A stretch of DNA of 64,000 nucleotides from Bifidobacterium crudilactis (GCF_000738005.1 NZ_JHAL01000002.1:1486634-1550633); one strand, 5' to 3'; shown: positions 26,144 to 33,997, counted from the stretch's first letter. Program-made: numbers and translations. Notes: generated from the letters alone by a model not told the origin.

Positions 26144-26264
26144 TTTGTGTAGGGATTCCAGAGCAGAGTCCGGAACGCGGGTCCCAACAACCTCGGAAAA
26201 CCGGGAATCCTTTCGCCACCAATCAAGGCAACAACGAAAGAACCACAAACAATCCCTACACAAA
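26144..26264. repeat. Inverted-repeat element, family 2, copy A
   Basis: Begins TTTGTGTAGGGATT and ends AATCCCTACACAAA, a perfect 14-bp terminal inverted repeat, 121 bp in all. It lies between the convergent aldo-keto reductase and DUF3039 genes. Its inner sequence is unlike those of the other three copies in this window. Confidence 0.88.
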
Positions 26265-26286
26265 CGGCAACGCCAAGAAACAATCA

Positions 26287-26583
26287 CTAATTTCCGCGTT
26301 GCATTTCCTCATAAATCCGTTTGCAATCGGGGCATACCGGATATTGAGAGGGGTCATGCTTAGGCACCCACACCTTCCCGCACAAGGCCACCACAGGCCG
26401 TCCCGTCAATCGAGACTGCGCAATGCGCTCTTTGGAAACATAGTGAGCAAAGCGATCGGCGTCCCCACCATCGCTGTGCTCCGTCTGCTCCTTGGTTTCC
26501 GGGCGTTCCAGAACCGCGGTGCCCGCACCCTCATCAGGACTTGAAAGCGGAGTCTCAGACTCATCGTTGTAGTTCATCATCAT
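26287..26583 (-). CDS. DUF3039 domain protein
   Basis: Small actinobacterial protein of 98 residues from the chosen start. The conserved part is DRFAHYVSKERIAQS, RPVVALCGKVWVPKHDPSQYPVCPDC and KRIYEEM. Its cysteines (C in ALCGK, then CPDC) could bind zinc. Function is unknown; in many actinobacteria the gene is near core metabolic genes. The ATG at 26583 has GAGGA five bases upstream; a frame reaches 26649 without a site. Confidence 0.9.
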   Translation of the reverse strand: MMMNYNDESETPLSSPDEGAGTAVLERPETKEQTEHSDGGDADRFAHYVSKERIAQSRLTGRPVVALCGKVWVPKHDPSQYPVCPDCKRIYEEMQRGN

Positions 26584-26888
26584 GGATTCCTCACTGCGCC
26601 CATTGGCACTCATATCTACCATCATAGGAATCAGTCTTCCCAAAAGCATCGCTTCCAGTTCTCCGTGAGCCTATTCCCGCACACTGGCGGTGCATGCCGA
26701 GCTACACGCCTTCATTCGCGAAACGATGGAAAACCACGATACCGCCACGCCAAGAGCGAGCAAGACGGTTTCAGCAAGCAGCCCGCTAAACCGACAACAG
26801 TGCGAACGATGATTGGCGCGGTCCAGCTCAGAGGCATCCAGACGGAGCAGGCGCTCGCTTCGCCTCGATGCAGGGACAGTTGATGAAC
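26584..26888. other. Non-coding stretch before the hairpin repeats
   Basis: No convincing gene. The last part (26850-26864, GCGCTCGCTTCGCC) looks like the tail of a further, decayed copy of the three-hairpin repeat described next, and is followed by the start of the 54-bp direct repeat at 26873. Confidence 0.4.
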
Positions 26889-27013
26889 GTATTACGACGT
26901 GTGGCAAGCGCTTCGCGCTTCTTCGCGCCCTTAGTGGGCGCTCACTTCGCCTCACTTCCGGGACAGTTGATGAACGTATTACGACGTGTGGCAAGCGCTT
27001 CGCGCTTCTTCGC
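26873..27013 (+). repeat. Two identical 54-bp direct repeats
   Basis: 26873-26926 and 26960-27013 are identical over 54 bp (GGGACAGTTGATGAACGT...CTTCTTCGC), 87 bp apart start to start. Each copy contains the first hairpin of the three-hairpin repeat and its leader. The duplication looks recent because no difference has accumulated. Confidence 0.93.
26889..26951 (+). repeat. Three-hairpin repeat, truncated copy A1
   Basis: Leader GTATTACG, hairpin 1 AAGCG-cttcg-CGCTT (26906-26920), CTTC, hairpin 2 GCGCCC-ttagt-GGGCGC (26925-26941), then TCACTTCGCC (26942-26951). Hairpin 3 is missing; the sequence runs into the second 54-bp repeat instead. Confidence 0.7.
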
Positions 27014-27078
27014 AGACGATATCGTCTGCTCACTTCGCCTATGCGGAGCGCACTGCGCTCCGCATAACGGCTCAGCAG
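26976..27078 (+). repeat. Three-hairpin repeat, complete copy A2
   Basis: Leader GTATTACG, hairpin 1 AAGCG-cttcg-CGCTT (26993-27007), CTTC, hairpin 2 GCAGACGATATCGTCTGC (27012-27029), TCACTTCGCC (27030-27039), hairpin 3 TATGCGGAGCGC-act-GCGCTCCGCATA (27040-27066), and ACGGCTCAGCAG (27067-27078). Copies A1 and B share the linkers but have different, still paired, stems. It ends about 40 bp before coaD. Confidence 0.8.
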
Positions 27079-27119
27079 GTTAGGGTTGAGACTCCAAGTG
27101 TGGGGTTACTCTTGGGTAC

Positions 27120-27617
27120 ATGACTATCGCAGTATGCCCAGGGTCCTATGACCCTGTCACATCGGGACATATCGACGTGATTGAGCGTTGCGCACGCTTT
27201 TTTAAAGAGGTTCATGTCCTCGTCGCGGTCAACTCCGCCAAAACACCGCTGTTTACGGAGGCGGAACGCGTCCGGATGATTCGCCGAGCCCTCGACGAAT
27301 CAGGGTACGAGCATGTCTATGTGGACTCCACCGACGGGCTGATTACCGATTACTGCAAAAGCATCGGTGCGACCGTTATCGTCAAAGGTCTCAGACAAAA
27401 CGGAGATTACGAGGCCGAACTGGGTATGGCTTTGGTCAACAGGCAGCTTGCGGACATTGAAACCGTTTTTCTCCCGGCTGACCCGGTGCGGGAACACATC
27501 TCCAGCTCTATAGTCAAAGATGTGGCCAGGCATGGAGGAGACGTGACGGGCATGGTTCCCAGCGGCGTCGTTCCCATGCTCAATACAGCACTCAACCACG
27601 AAAAGAGTCAGCGATGA
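27120..27617 (+). CDS. coaD: Phosphopantetheine adenylyltransferase
   Basis: Penultimate step of coenzyme A synthesis; 165 residues, normal for CoaD. The nucleotidyltransferase start [19 protein letters not shown] has the T/HxxH motif (TSGH), and [21 protein letters not shown] is the ISSTxxR-type loop. No Shine-Dalgarno site precedes the ATG. TTGAGA and TACTCT boxes about 40 and 15 bases upstream would place transcription at or near the ATG, so the mRNA is probably leaderless. The stop overlaps the next gene (ATGA). Confidence 0.96.
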   Translation: MTIAVCPGSYDPVTSGHIDVIERCARFFKEVHVLVAVNSAKTPLFTEAERVRMIRRALDESGYEHVYVDSTDGLITDYCKSIGATVIVKGLRQNGDYEAELGMALVNRQLADIETVFLPADPVREHISSSIVKDVARHGGDVTGMVPSGVVPMLNTALNHEKSQR

Positions 27618-28375
27618 TGGCGGATGATACGTACAAGGATGGCCTCTCCGGCGAGCCGCGCCAGGAGGATGCGGAGCCGAACGGCATGGCTTCGGATGAC
27701 ACCGGCAAAGTGACCATAGCAGCTCAGGACCCGCAAGAGGCCCTGACCCAGACGACACCTCCCCTGTTCGAAAGCGACGCGATGCCGGATTTGAGAGAGC
27801 ATTCCGCATCTTCGCAGGATGATTCGCAGGACGACGGCTCCTCACAGGAAGAGTTCACCACCGTCTATGACATCATCGATGCGATGGATACGACACTCGA
27901 TGAAGGCAAGTCCGTGCTCTTCACGCCCGGTGTCGTCAAAGTTGATCGCGAGGCACTTACCGAGCAGATGGCGGACCTCAAGAAAATGCTCCCGGTTCAG
28001 CTGGAACGCGCGTCGGCGTTGATGCGCGAGGCCGAGCGCAGACTCGATGCTGCAAGAACCCAGGCCAATGCCATCGTTTCCGCCGCTCAAAGCCGTGCGG
28101 CGGATATGGTCAAAGAGGCGAACGAACAGGCTCAGTTCCTGGCGGGACAAGAGAACGTCGTCGCCATCGCCCAAGGCAAGGCACACGATATTCTTGAGGA
28201 TGCGCAAAACAAGGCTGATCACCTCGCGCAAGGCGCCGATCGCTACTCCATGTCAATGATGGAGGGTCTGGACCAGCAGCTGGAGAAGCTTCAACATGAT
28301 GTACACGCCGGCATGAGCGTTCTCCAGGAACGCCAGAAGCAGGCGGTCGACCAACGTCATCACGACGACGTATAG
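27614..28375 (+). CDS. DivIVA-like coiled-coil protein
   Basis: Cytoplasmic protein of 253 residues. The first ~80 residues are acidic and probably disordered. Residues about 80-120 ([23 protein letters not shown]...[22 protein letters not shown]) are followed by a long Ala/Gln/Glu-rich coiled coil ([26 protein letters not shown]...). This pattern matches DivIVA-like cell-division/ATPase-annotated proteins found between coaD and DUF177 in bifidobacteria. It starts within the coaD stop. A polar-growth or septum role is inferred from the family. Confidence 0.78.
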   Translation: MMADDTYKDGLSGEPRQEDAEPNGMASDDTGKVTIAAQDPQEALTQTTPPLFESDAMPDLREHSASSQDDSQDDGSSQEEFTTVYDIIDAMDTTLDEGKSVLFTPGVVKVDREALTEQMADLKKMLPVQLERASALMREAERRLDAARTQANAIVSAAQSRAADMVKEANEQAQFLAGQENVVAIAQGKAHDILEDAQNKADHLAQGADRYSMSMMEGLDQQLEKLQHDVHAGMSVLQERQKQAVDQRHHDDV

Positions 28376-28396
28376 AATCGACGACTCGGAGGGGAT

Positions 28397-29002
28397 ATGA
28401 CAAGAGCAGAAGATTCCAAATGGGCGGTCAACGTGCTGAGCATTTCAGGACGACCAGGGCAGAGCCTCGAACTCGATGCGGATTTTCCCGCACCGAGCGG
28501 CATCGGCGATCAGATCATCGGCGTCAGTGAAGGCGATGCCGTGCACGTTGCAGGAAACCTGGATTCCATCGTCGACGGCCTTATCCTCACAGGACGGATT
28601 ACGGCCCCCGTGCATGCCGAGTGCACTCGCTGCCTGAAACCCTTGAGCAAGGATTGGGATGTCGACACCACCGCTTTCTTTGCCTTCGACGCCAAAGACC
28701 AGAATCCCAGCGGCAGTGCCGACGCGGATGCCGACATCATCGCAGGTGAGGATGAATCCGAAGACGTGTACCCCGTCGAGGCGGGTGGCGCGATAATCGA
28801 TCTCGAGGCTCTGCTGAGGGACAATCTGGTCGAGTCCATGCCCTTGCAGCCGGTATGCAAGGAAGACTGCCTCGGCCTGTGCCCGCAATGCGGCATCAAT
28901 CTCAACGACAATCCCGAGCACACCCATGAGATCAGCGATATCAGGTGGGCGGCGCTGGAGGATTTCAAGGCGAAGCTCGACGCCAGCCAGAAGGAGCGCT
29001 AA
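28397..29002 (+). CDS. DUF177 (YceD) family protein
   Basis: Protein of 201 residues of the YceD family, which is nearly always next to rpmF and has been linked in other bacteria to 23S rRNA accumulation. The first Cys pair lies in VHAECTRCLKPL, and a C-terminal CKEDCLGLCPQCGINLN provides two more CxxC-type groups, so it may bind zinc. GGAGG lies eight bases before the ATG. Here rpmF is about 1 kb downstream instead of directly after it, because of an insertion. Confidence 0.92.
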   Translation: MTRAEDSKWAVNVLSISGRPGQSLELDADFPAPSGIGDQIIGVSEGDAVHVAGNLDSIVDGLILTGRITAPVHAECTRCLKPLSKDWDVDTTAFFAFDAKDQNPSGSADADADIIAGEDESEDVYPVEAGGAIIDLEALLRDNLVESMPLQPVCKEDCLGLCPQCGINLNDNPEHTHEISDIRWAALEDFKAKLDASQKER

Positions 29003-29063
29003 GTCCTGCACCTGCCGCGGCCGTACGGCGCAGAGCACTGCTCTTCTCTTACATCTTGCCCTC

Positions 29064-29372
29064 TCAGGCAGATTGCAGCGCCTCCCTGCCGATGATCCGC
29101 CGCAGGTACTCGGAACGGCTCAACCGCTCCCCCACGGCCTTGCGGTCAATCTCCTCCTGCCAGGAACGCGGTACGCGCACCTGGATTTTCACCGTCTCCT
29201 CGCGTTCCTCGGCGACACGGGGCCGGCCCAGCAGCACCGACACCGCATCATCGGGATCATCGGTGCCGGCGGCCTTCATCAGCAGCGCATCCATTCTGGC
29301 CTGCGCCTCGGCCCCGCTGGTTCGCACCGCTTTGGAATCGTCCCATCTCCACACGTTATCGTCATTCGCCAT
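29064..29372 (-). CDS. Ribbon-helix-helix antitoxin-like protein
   Basis: Protein of 102 residues whose C-terminal part, TVKIQVRVPRSWQEEIDRKA followed by LSRSEYLRRIIGREAL, has the strand-helix-helix layout of CopG/RHH DNA-binding antitoxins. The N-terminal part is acidic and would wrap a toxin. GGAAGGGAAG precedes the ATG. It lies 14 bp downstream of a toxin-like frame on the same strand, so the pair looks like a type II toxin-antitoxin operon in which the toxin gene comes first and is damaged. Confidence 0.75.
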   Translation of the reverse strand: MANDDNVWRWDDSKAVRTSGAEAQARMDALLMKAAGTDDPDDAVSVLLGRPRVAEEREETVKIQVRVPRSWQEEIDRKAVGERLSRSEYLRRIIGREALQSA

Positions 29373-29386
29373 GACTGCTTCCCTTC

Positions 29387-29674
29387 CTAACGTCTGTCCA
29401 GAAACCCGGACTGCTCGGCATTGACATGAAACACCACAACTTTGCCGGTTCTGGTGAGCTTCATAATGACCTCGATGCTCGGCGTCAACGGATTCCCATG
29501 ATGCAGCCCGGTGAACCGGACATAGGCGTCACCGTCCTGCTCGTAGTCAATCTGTCCGGTGATGTGGCGCGCAGCGTAGGCAACGTCATCGAGCGTGTAC
29601 CCGTGCTTGTCCGCCGACTCGGCCCACTCGATGCCCGTTCTCTCACCATGAAGAAATTGTACTCCAGATATGTA
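29387..29674 (-). pseudogene. Truncated toxin-like gene upstream of the antitoxin
   Basis: The minus strand carries an open frame from just after a TAG (29675-29677) to the stop at 29387-29389. It encodes about 85 coherent residues (RTGIEWAESADKHGYTLDDV, AYAARHITGQIDYEQDGDAY, VRFTGLHHGNPLTPSIEVIM, then a tail KLTRTGKVVVFHV). There is no ATG, GTG or TTG at its 5' end, so the N-terminus is missing. I recognise it as the kind of protein encoded with RHH antitoxins in bifidobacteria, but cannot name the toxin family. Confidence 0.6.
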
Positions 29675-29900
29675 CTACAAACAAGATTACGTGTGCAAAT
29701 TTTCGTTATACGAGGACGGTCAAGTCACATTGATTATTTCAAAACATTTCCTGGAAGAAGGATTGTTGACAGTACTGGACGTAAACGTTCCATCCTCATC
29801 TATACAGTCTCGTTTTGCTACACAATTTGCCACGAGTTTTTCTGAGCTATCGTCTTCTCCTGCTTTGTTGGAGCACATACTGGCTCTTATCTCAACATAA
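29670..29900 (+). CDS. Small AT-rich hypothetical gene in the insertion
   Basis: A frame of 76 residues (MYYKQDYVCKFSLYEDGQVT...LLEHILALIST) with amphipathic, protein-like composition but codon use much more AT-rich than its neighbours. No good ribosome site precedes it. After the TAA the frame stays open for a basic tail (RSRAATKAARRRAQRFL) up to a TAG near 29972, as if the stop had arisen by mutation. A minus-strand frame over the same bases is less protein-like. Possibly a remnant of a laterally acquired gene. Confidence 0.3.
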   Translation: MYYKQDYVCKFSLYEDGQVTLIISKHFLEEGLLTVLDVNVPSSSIQSRFATQFATSFSELSSSPALLEHILALIST

Positions 29901-29927
29901 CGGGCAGTCCACCAGAATGTCCGTAGC

Positions 29928-29950
29928 CGTGCGGCCACCAAGGCCGCACG
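29928..29950 (+). terminator. Hairpin at the right edge of the insertion
   Basis: CGTGCGGCC pairs perfectly with GGCCGCACG across ACCAA. There is no T-run on the plus strand. It may stop transcription from the AT-rich insert before the rpmF promoter, or belong to the repeat at the insertion edge. Confidence 0.5.
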
Positions 29951-29981
29951 TCGCAGAGCACAGCGCTTCTTGTAGCTCAAA

Positions 29982-30010
29982 GTGACAATGTACGGTTGGT
30001 GCGCTAAGAT
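29982..30010 (+). promoter_or_regulatory. Promoter of rpmF-rnc
   Basis: GTGACA (29982-29987), a 17-bp spacer and TAAGAT (30005-30010) form a good sigma-70-type promoter 44 bp before the rpmF start. With the insertion separating rpmF from DUF177, its own promoter is needed. Confidence 0.6.
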
Positions 30011-30053
30011 ACTGAACGCTTAAGCTCAATCATTCGATCGAACAGAGGATAAC

Positions 30054-30248
30054 ATGGCACTGCCAAAGTACAAGACCTCGCGCGCCAATACGCATTCGCG
30101 CCGCGCGAACTGGAAAACATCCGCCACGAAGACCGTGACGTGCCCCAATTGCGGAGCACCCTCGCTGCCCCACGTGGCATGCCCCAGCTGCGGTTCATTC
30201 CGTGGCCGCGTCTACAAGGACGCCATCAAGTCCGTATTCACCAAGTGA
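30054..30248 (+). CDS. rpmF: 50S ribosomal protein L32
   Basis: Ribosomal protein of 64 residues: [20 protein letters not shown] at the N-terminus, then a zinc-ribbon with CPNCG and CPSCG. GAGGATAAC places AGAGG nine bases before the ATG. The four-cysteine (zinc-binding) form is present. The rnc gene follows after a terminator-like hairpin. Confidence 0.97.
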   Translation: MALPKYKTSRANTHSRRANWKTSATKTVTCPNCGAPSLPHVACPSCGSFRGRVYKDAIKSVFTK

Positions 30249-30272
30249 ATCGACTTGCCGGAACGGTAACGG

Positions 30273-30305
30273 AAACCCTGCCATCGACGGGTGGCGGGGT
30301 TTTTC
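30273..30305 (+). terminator. Intrinsic terminator after rpmF
   Basis: AAACCCTGCCA pairs with TGGCGGGGTTT (one G-U pair) around TCGACGGG, followed by TTT. It sits 25 bp after the rpmF stop on the plus strand. Confidence 0.8.
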
Positions 30306-30385
30306 AATATGTCGGCCGATGCGCGTGACCTTGGCTCACGGCATACAGGCAGGTAATGCACCACAGTGGTGCGGGGAGGTACGCA

Positions 30386-31171
30386 ATGTCCAGTAATGAT
30401 GCGGGCACACCAGCGGCGCTGCACAATATCGCAGCCGATGAATTGCTGTCCAGACTCGGTTCTTCCATCAGCCCCGAACTGCTGGTCCATGCGCTGACCC
30501 ACCGGTCTTTCGCACATGAACACCCCGGGATGCCCAATAACGAGCGTCTCGAATTCCTCGGCGACGCGGTTCTGGAACTGGTCTCCACCGAGACGCTGTT
30601 CTCCGTTCACCCTGACCTGTCCGAGGGGGAATTGGCGAAGATGCGGGCGAAGGCCGTTTCCGAAGAGGCGCTTTCGGCAATCGCCAGGGAGATTCTTCAA
30701 CTCGGTCCGTACATCCTTCTGGGCCACGGAGAAAAGGACAGCGGAGGCGACGACAAGGATTCGATTCTGTGCGATACCGTCGAATCCCTGATTGGCGCGG
30801 TGTTCCTCGAGCACGGTATCGAGGGTGCACGCATCACCGTCCATCGTCTTATCGACGACACGCTTGCGGAAGTCGCCACCGAAGGCCCGGCTCTCGACTG
30901 GAAGACCTCGCTGACCGTCAAAGCTCATGGGCTCGGCAGAGATGAACCGCGTTACCGCATGCAGGTCTCCGGTCCCGAATATCAGCAAATTTTCACCGCA
31001 ACGGTGTTTCTCGGCGATGAGGAACAGCCCCTCGCTTCGGGCAAAGGCTCAAGCAAGCGCAAAGCCCAGCTGGCTGCCGCGGAAAAGGCATGGCATTCTC
31101 TGAGCGAACAAGCCCCACGGACCGATAATCCCGTCGATAGCAACGAAAACACCGCCAAAGACGGCAAATAG
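30386..31171 (+). CDS. rnc: Ribonuclease III
   Basis: Double-strand-specific endoribonuclease of 261 residues for rRNA and mRNA processing. The catalytic signature NERLEFLGDAVLEL is complete, and the second acidic cluster is in DTVESLIGAVFLEHG. The double-stranded-RNA-binding domain occupies the C-terminal third (DWKTSLTVKAHGLGRDEPRY...ASGKGSSKRKAQLAAAEKAW). GGGGAGG lies six bases before ATG 30386, which is preferred over ATG 30356. It belongs to the conserved yceD-rpmF-rnc cluster. Confidence 0.96.
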   Translation: MSSNDAGTPAALHNIAADELLSRLGSSISPELLVHALTHRSFAHEHPGMPNNERLEFLGDAVLELVSTETLFSVHPDLSEGELAKMRAKAVSEEALSAIAREILQLGPYILLGHGEKDSGGDDKDSILCDTVESLIGAVFLEHGIEGARITVHRLIDDTLAEVATEGPALDWKTSLTVKAHGLGRDEPRYRMQVSGPEYQQIFTATVFLGDEEQPLASGKGSSKRKAQLAAAEKAWHSLSEQAPRTDNPVDSNENTAKDGK

Positions 31172-31371
31172 TATCCCGTCATTTGAAACGCAACCCTCAT
31201 GCGGCATTCTTATGCCTAGACTATGTAGATACGCACAAGAGCATGCCTCCTGCCACAAGCGGACCGGCATCGCATCCCGAATGACCGCATGGTGACCTGC
31301 CGACCGTGGCCATACCGAGATCGCAAGTGCATGACACCGATACTCGCAGCAGTGCGAAGTGAGAGGAAATC

Positions 31372-33297
31372 ATGGTACTGCCCACACCATTGCAGGCATT
31401 CAGCGGAGTTCCAAGAACCCGCGAAACATCAGAAACAACCATAACCGACGGCGAAAAGATGACCGGTGCGCAGGCGCTGGTTCGCTCGCTGCAGGATCTG
31501 GGCGTCGAAGATGTCTTTGGTATTCCGGGCGGACAGATTCTTCCCACATACGATGCCATACAGGATGATGTGAAATTCCGTTTCATCCTGACCCGTCACG
31601 AACAGGCGGCAGGGCACGCTGCCGAGGGCTACGCCATATCCACGGGTCGAGTAGGCGTATGCATCGTCACTTCAGGACCGGGAGCCACCAATATGGTCAC
31701 TCCCATCGCGGACGCGATGATGGATTCCGTGCCCTTGGTGGTCATCACGGGCCAGGTAGGCGTAGGAGCGATCGGCACCGACGCCTTCCAGGAAGCCGAC
31801 ATCGTCGGCATCACCTACCCCGTCGCCAAGCATTCCTTCCTGGTCACCCGTGCCCAGGACGTGCCACGCGTACTCTCGGAGGCCTACTATATCGCGCAGT
31901 CAGGCCGTCCCGGCCCTGTCGTGGTGGATTTGACGAAGACCGCTCAGGTCGAAGACATGTTCTATTCATGGCCGCAGCGCATGATTCTCCCCGGGTACAA
32001 CCCCACGACGAAGGCGCATGGCCATGTGCTTTCCGATGCGGCGCACATGTTCGCCCAGTCCTACCGTCCCGTGCTGTACGTGGGTGGCGGTGCGATGCGT
32101 TCCCATGCCTCCAAGCAGGTGAAGCAGTTGGCGGATGTGACCGGAGCACCGATTGTGACCACCCTGCAATCGCGTGGAATCGTCCCTGATTCCGACCCGT
32201 CGACTCTCGGCATGCTGGGTATGCACGGCACCGTCGCGGCAACCGCCGCGGTGCAGCGGTCCGATCTCCTGGTGGCCATCGGCGCACGATTCGACGACAG
32301 GGTCACGGGCAAGCTGGATGACTTCGCGCCGTCGGCCCGCGTAATCCACATTGATATCGATCCCGCCGAAATCGGCAAGAATCGACAGGCGGATGTTCCG
32401 ATAGTCGGCGATGTCTCGGAAGTGCTCGATGACCTCATCCCCGAAATCGAACGGGTTCAGGCCATTCAAGGCAAACCGCGCCTCAAGGCGTGGTGGCAGG
32501 TCATCAATGATTGGCGGAAGGACTACCCGGTCGAATACGAGGAGCCTTCGGACGGCTCCTTGGCTCCTCAATGGGTGGTGCAGCGGCTTTCCGCGAAGGC
32601 CGACCCAAGCACCATCTGGGTGGCTGGCGTCGGGCAGCATCAGATGTGGGCCAGCCAGCTGGTCGATTTCGAAAATCCTCAGTCCTGGATTTCCTCGGGT
32701 GGTCTGGGAACCATGGGTTACGGTCTTCCTGCGGCCATCGGAGCCAGCATCGGCTCCGCCCGCGAATTCGATGGAGACAAGCCCGTCTGGCTGATTGACG
32801 GTGACGGCAGCTTCCAGATGACCTCGGAGGAGCTGGCGACCGCATTCCTCGACCACACACCTATCAAAATCGCGATACTCAACAATTCGGTCTACGGCAT
32901 GGTCCGCCAATGGCAGACCTTGTTCTACGGCAAGCACTATTCCGCTACGAATCTCAAGGACGGTGAACAGACGGCCACACCGGACAAGGACATCGTGGAC
33001 GTTCCTGATTTCGTGAAGCTCGCGGAAGCCTACGGTTGCCTCGGCATCCGTGCATTTACCAAAGAAGAGGCCGAAGCAGCCATCGACGTGGCGAACGCGA
33101 CCAATGACCGCCCCGTGCTGATTGATTTCCGCGTCTGGAAGGATGCGATGGTATGGCCGATGGTGCCCGCAGGCACATCGAATGATTCGGTGATCTACAA
33201 GCCGGGTGTCGAACCACTGCGTGATGCCACCACCGCACCTTCACGGGTGGATACCGCCGGGGCCGATGCCGCCGACGTAAACGACGAGAAGAACTAG
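31372..33297 (+). CDS. ilvB: Acetolactate synthase large (catalytic) subunit
   Basis: ThDP-dependent enzyme of 641 residues that makes 2-acetolactate or 2-aceto-2-hydroxybutyrate, the first common step of branched-chain amino acid synthesis. It has the N-terminal VFGIPGGQILPTYDAI motif with RHEQAAGHAAEGYA (catalytic Glu), a central FAD-binding domain with GARFDDRVTGKLDDFAP, and the ThDP motif GDGSFQMTSEELATA...NNSVYGMVRQWQ. AGAGGAAATC precedes the ATG. It is paired with ilvN 17 bp downstream. The 200-bp gap before it shows no clear attenuator peptide. Confidence 0.96.
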   Translation: MVLPTPLQAFSGVPRTRETSETTITDGEKMTGAQALVRSLQDLGVEDVFGIPGGQILPTYDAIQDDVKFRFILTRHEQAAGHAAEGYAISTGRVGVCIVTSGPGATNMVTPIADAMMDSVPLVVITGQVGVGAIGTDAFQEADIVGITYPVAKHSFLVTRAQDVPRVLSEAYYIAQSGRPGPVVVDLTKTAQVEDMFYSWPQRMILPGYNPTTKAHGHVLSDAAHMFAQSYRPVLYVGGGAMRSHASKQVKQLADVTGAPIVTTLQSRGIVPDSDPSTLGMLGMHGTVAATAAVQRSDLLVAIGARFDDRVTGKLDDFAPSARVIHIDIDPAEIGKNRQADVPIVGDVSEVLDDLIPEIERVQAIQGKPRLKAWWQVINDWRKDYPVEYEEPSDGSLAPQWVVQRLSAKADPSTIWVAGVGQHQMWASQLVDFENPQSWISSGGLGTMGYGLPAAIGASIGSAREFDGDKPVWLIDGDGSFQMTSEELATAFLDHTPIKIAILNNSVYGMVRQWQTLFYGKHYSATNLKDGEQTATPDKDIVDVPDFVKLAEAYGCLGIRAFTKEEAEAAIDVANATNDRPVLIDFRVWKDAMVWPMVPAGTSNDSVIYKPGVEPLRDATTAPSRVDTAGADAADVNDEKN

Positions 33298-33314
33298 GAG
33301 AGGTGCAGAGCATT

Positions 33315-33869
33315 ATGGTGAACTATCCAGCTTCACGTCCGGGGTCCGAACGCCACACACTTTCGGTATTGGTCGAGAACCGTCCGGGAGTACTGGCCCG
33401 CGTTTCGGGCCTGTTCGCTCGCCGCGCCTTCAACATCAACTCTCTTTCGGTGTCTCCTACCGAACGCCCTGATATCTCGCGCATCACCGTTACCGCCGAT
33501 GTCGAGACCGTTCCCTTGGAACAGATCATCAAGCAGCTGAACAAACTGCTGCATGTGCTCAAAATCGTTGAACTCGACCCTGACAGCACCGTCGAACGCG
33601 AACTCGTGCTGATTAAAGTCGCAGCAAATGAGCACAACCGCTCCGATGTTCTGGAAATCGTCCAACTCTTCCGCGTCCGCGTGGTTGATGTCCATCCGGA
33701 ATCGCTGACCATCGAGGCGACCGGCGCGGAAGGCAAGCTTGATGCCCTGCTCGGTCTTCTGGAACAGTACGGGGTCATCGAATTGGTGCGTTCCGGCTCG
33801 GTCGCCGTGACCCGGGGTCCGAAGGCTTTGAGCGAGAAGGTATTGGGCTCAACCGTCACCGGCCGTTAG
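33315..33869 (+). CDS. ilvN: Acetolactate synthase small (regulatory) subunit
   Basis: Regulatory partner of IlvB, 184 residues. An N-terminal ACT domain (RHTLSVLVENRPGVLARVSGLFARRAFNINSLSVSPTE) binds valine for feedback control, and a C-terminal ACT-like domain starts near VERELVLIKVAANEHNRSDVLEI. The ATG at 33315 gives the usual N-terminus, with AGGAG 14 bases before it; a GTG at 33303 lies inside that site. Together with ilvB it forms the heteromeric enzyme. Confidence 0.96.
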   Translation: MVNYPASRPGSERHTLSVLVENRPGVLARVSGLFARRAFNINSLSVSPTERPDISRITVTADVETVPLEQIIKQLNKLLHVLKIVELDPDSTVERELVLIKVAANEHNRSDVLEIVQLFRVRVVDVHPESLTIEATGAEGKLDALLGLLEQYGVIELVRSGSVAVTRGPKALSEKVLGSTVTGR

Positions 33870-33926
33870 CTCGCTGCCCCCAACACACGCTTCATGTGCA
33901 CATAAGCACATGACTACTTTGAGTTA

Positions 33927-33997
33927 GATAACTGCACTACAAGGACAGCAATAGGTCGGAATTTCTACCGCATTGCTGTCCTTGTAGTGCAGTTATC
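33927..33997. repeat. Inverted-repeat element, family 1, copy 2
   Basis: The 23-bp arms (33927-33949 and 33975-33997) are identical to those at 20576-20645; three more loop-side bases pair here. It again lies between convergent genes (ilvN and the ABC-F gene). The inner loop sequence differs from copy 1. Confidence 0.9.

Larger units (their letters stand above)
29018..29969. other. AT-rich insertion between DUF177 and rpmF, flanked by similar sequences
   Basis: The segment separates two genes that are normally adjacent. It is flanked by related stretches, GGCCGTACGGCGCAGAGCAC (from 29021) and GGCCGCACGTCGCAGAGCAC (from 29942), both followed by a similar GCNCTTCT. They may be a target duplication or recombination arms. 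It contains an antitoxin-like gene, a truncated toxin-like frame and an AT-rich small frame. Confidence 0.55.

Noticed and set aside
26873-27078. Direct repeats considered as a CRISPR array
   Set aside because: There are only two 54-bp copies, no regular spacers, and no cas genes in the window. The sequence fits a structured repeat instead.
29720-29980. Minus-strand frame of 86 codons in the AT-rich insert as a gene
   Set aside because: It is rich in Arg, Cys and Trp and reads like the complement of a more protein-like plus-strand frame. No ribosome site.
31172-31371. Attenuator with leader peptide before ilvB
   Set aside because: I found no short frame rich in Leu, Ile or Val codons and no pair of competing hairpins.
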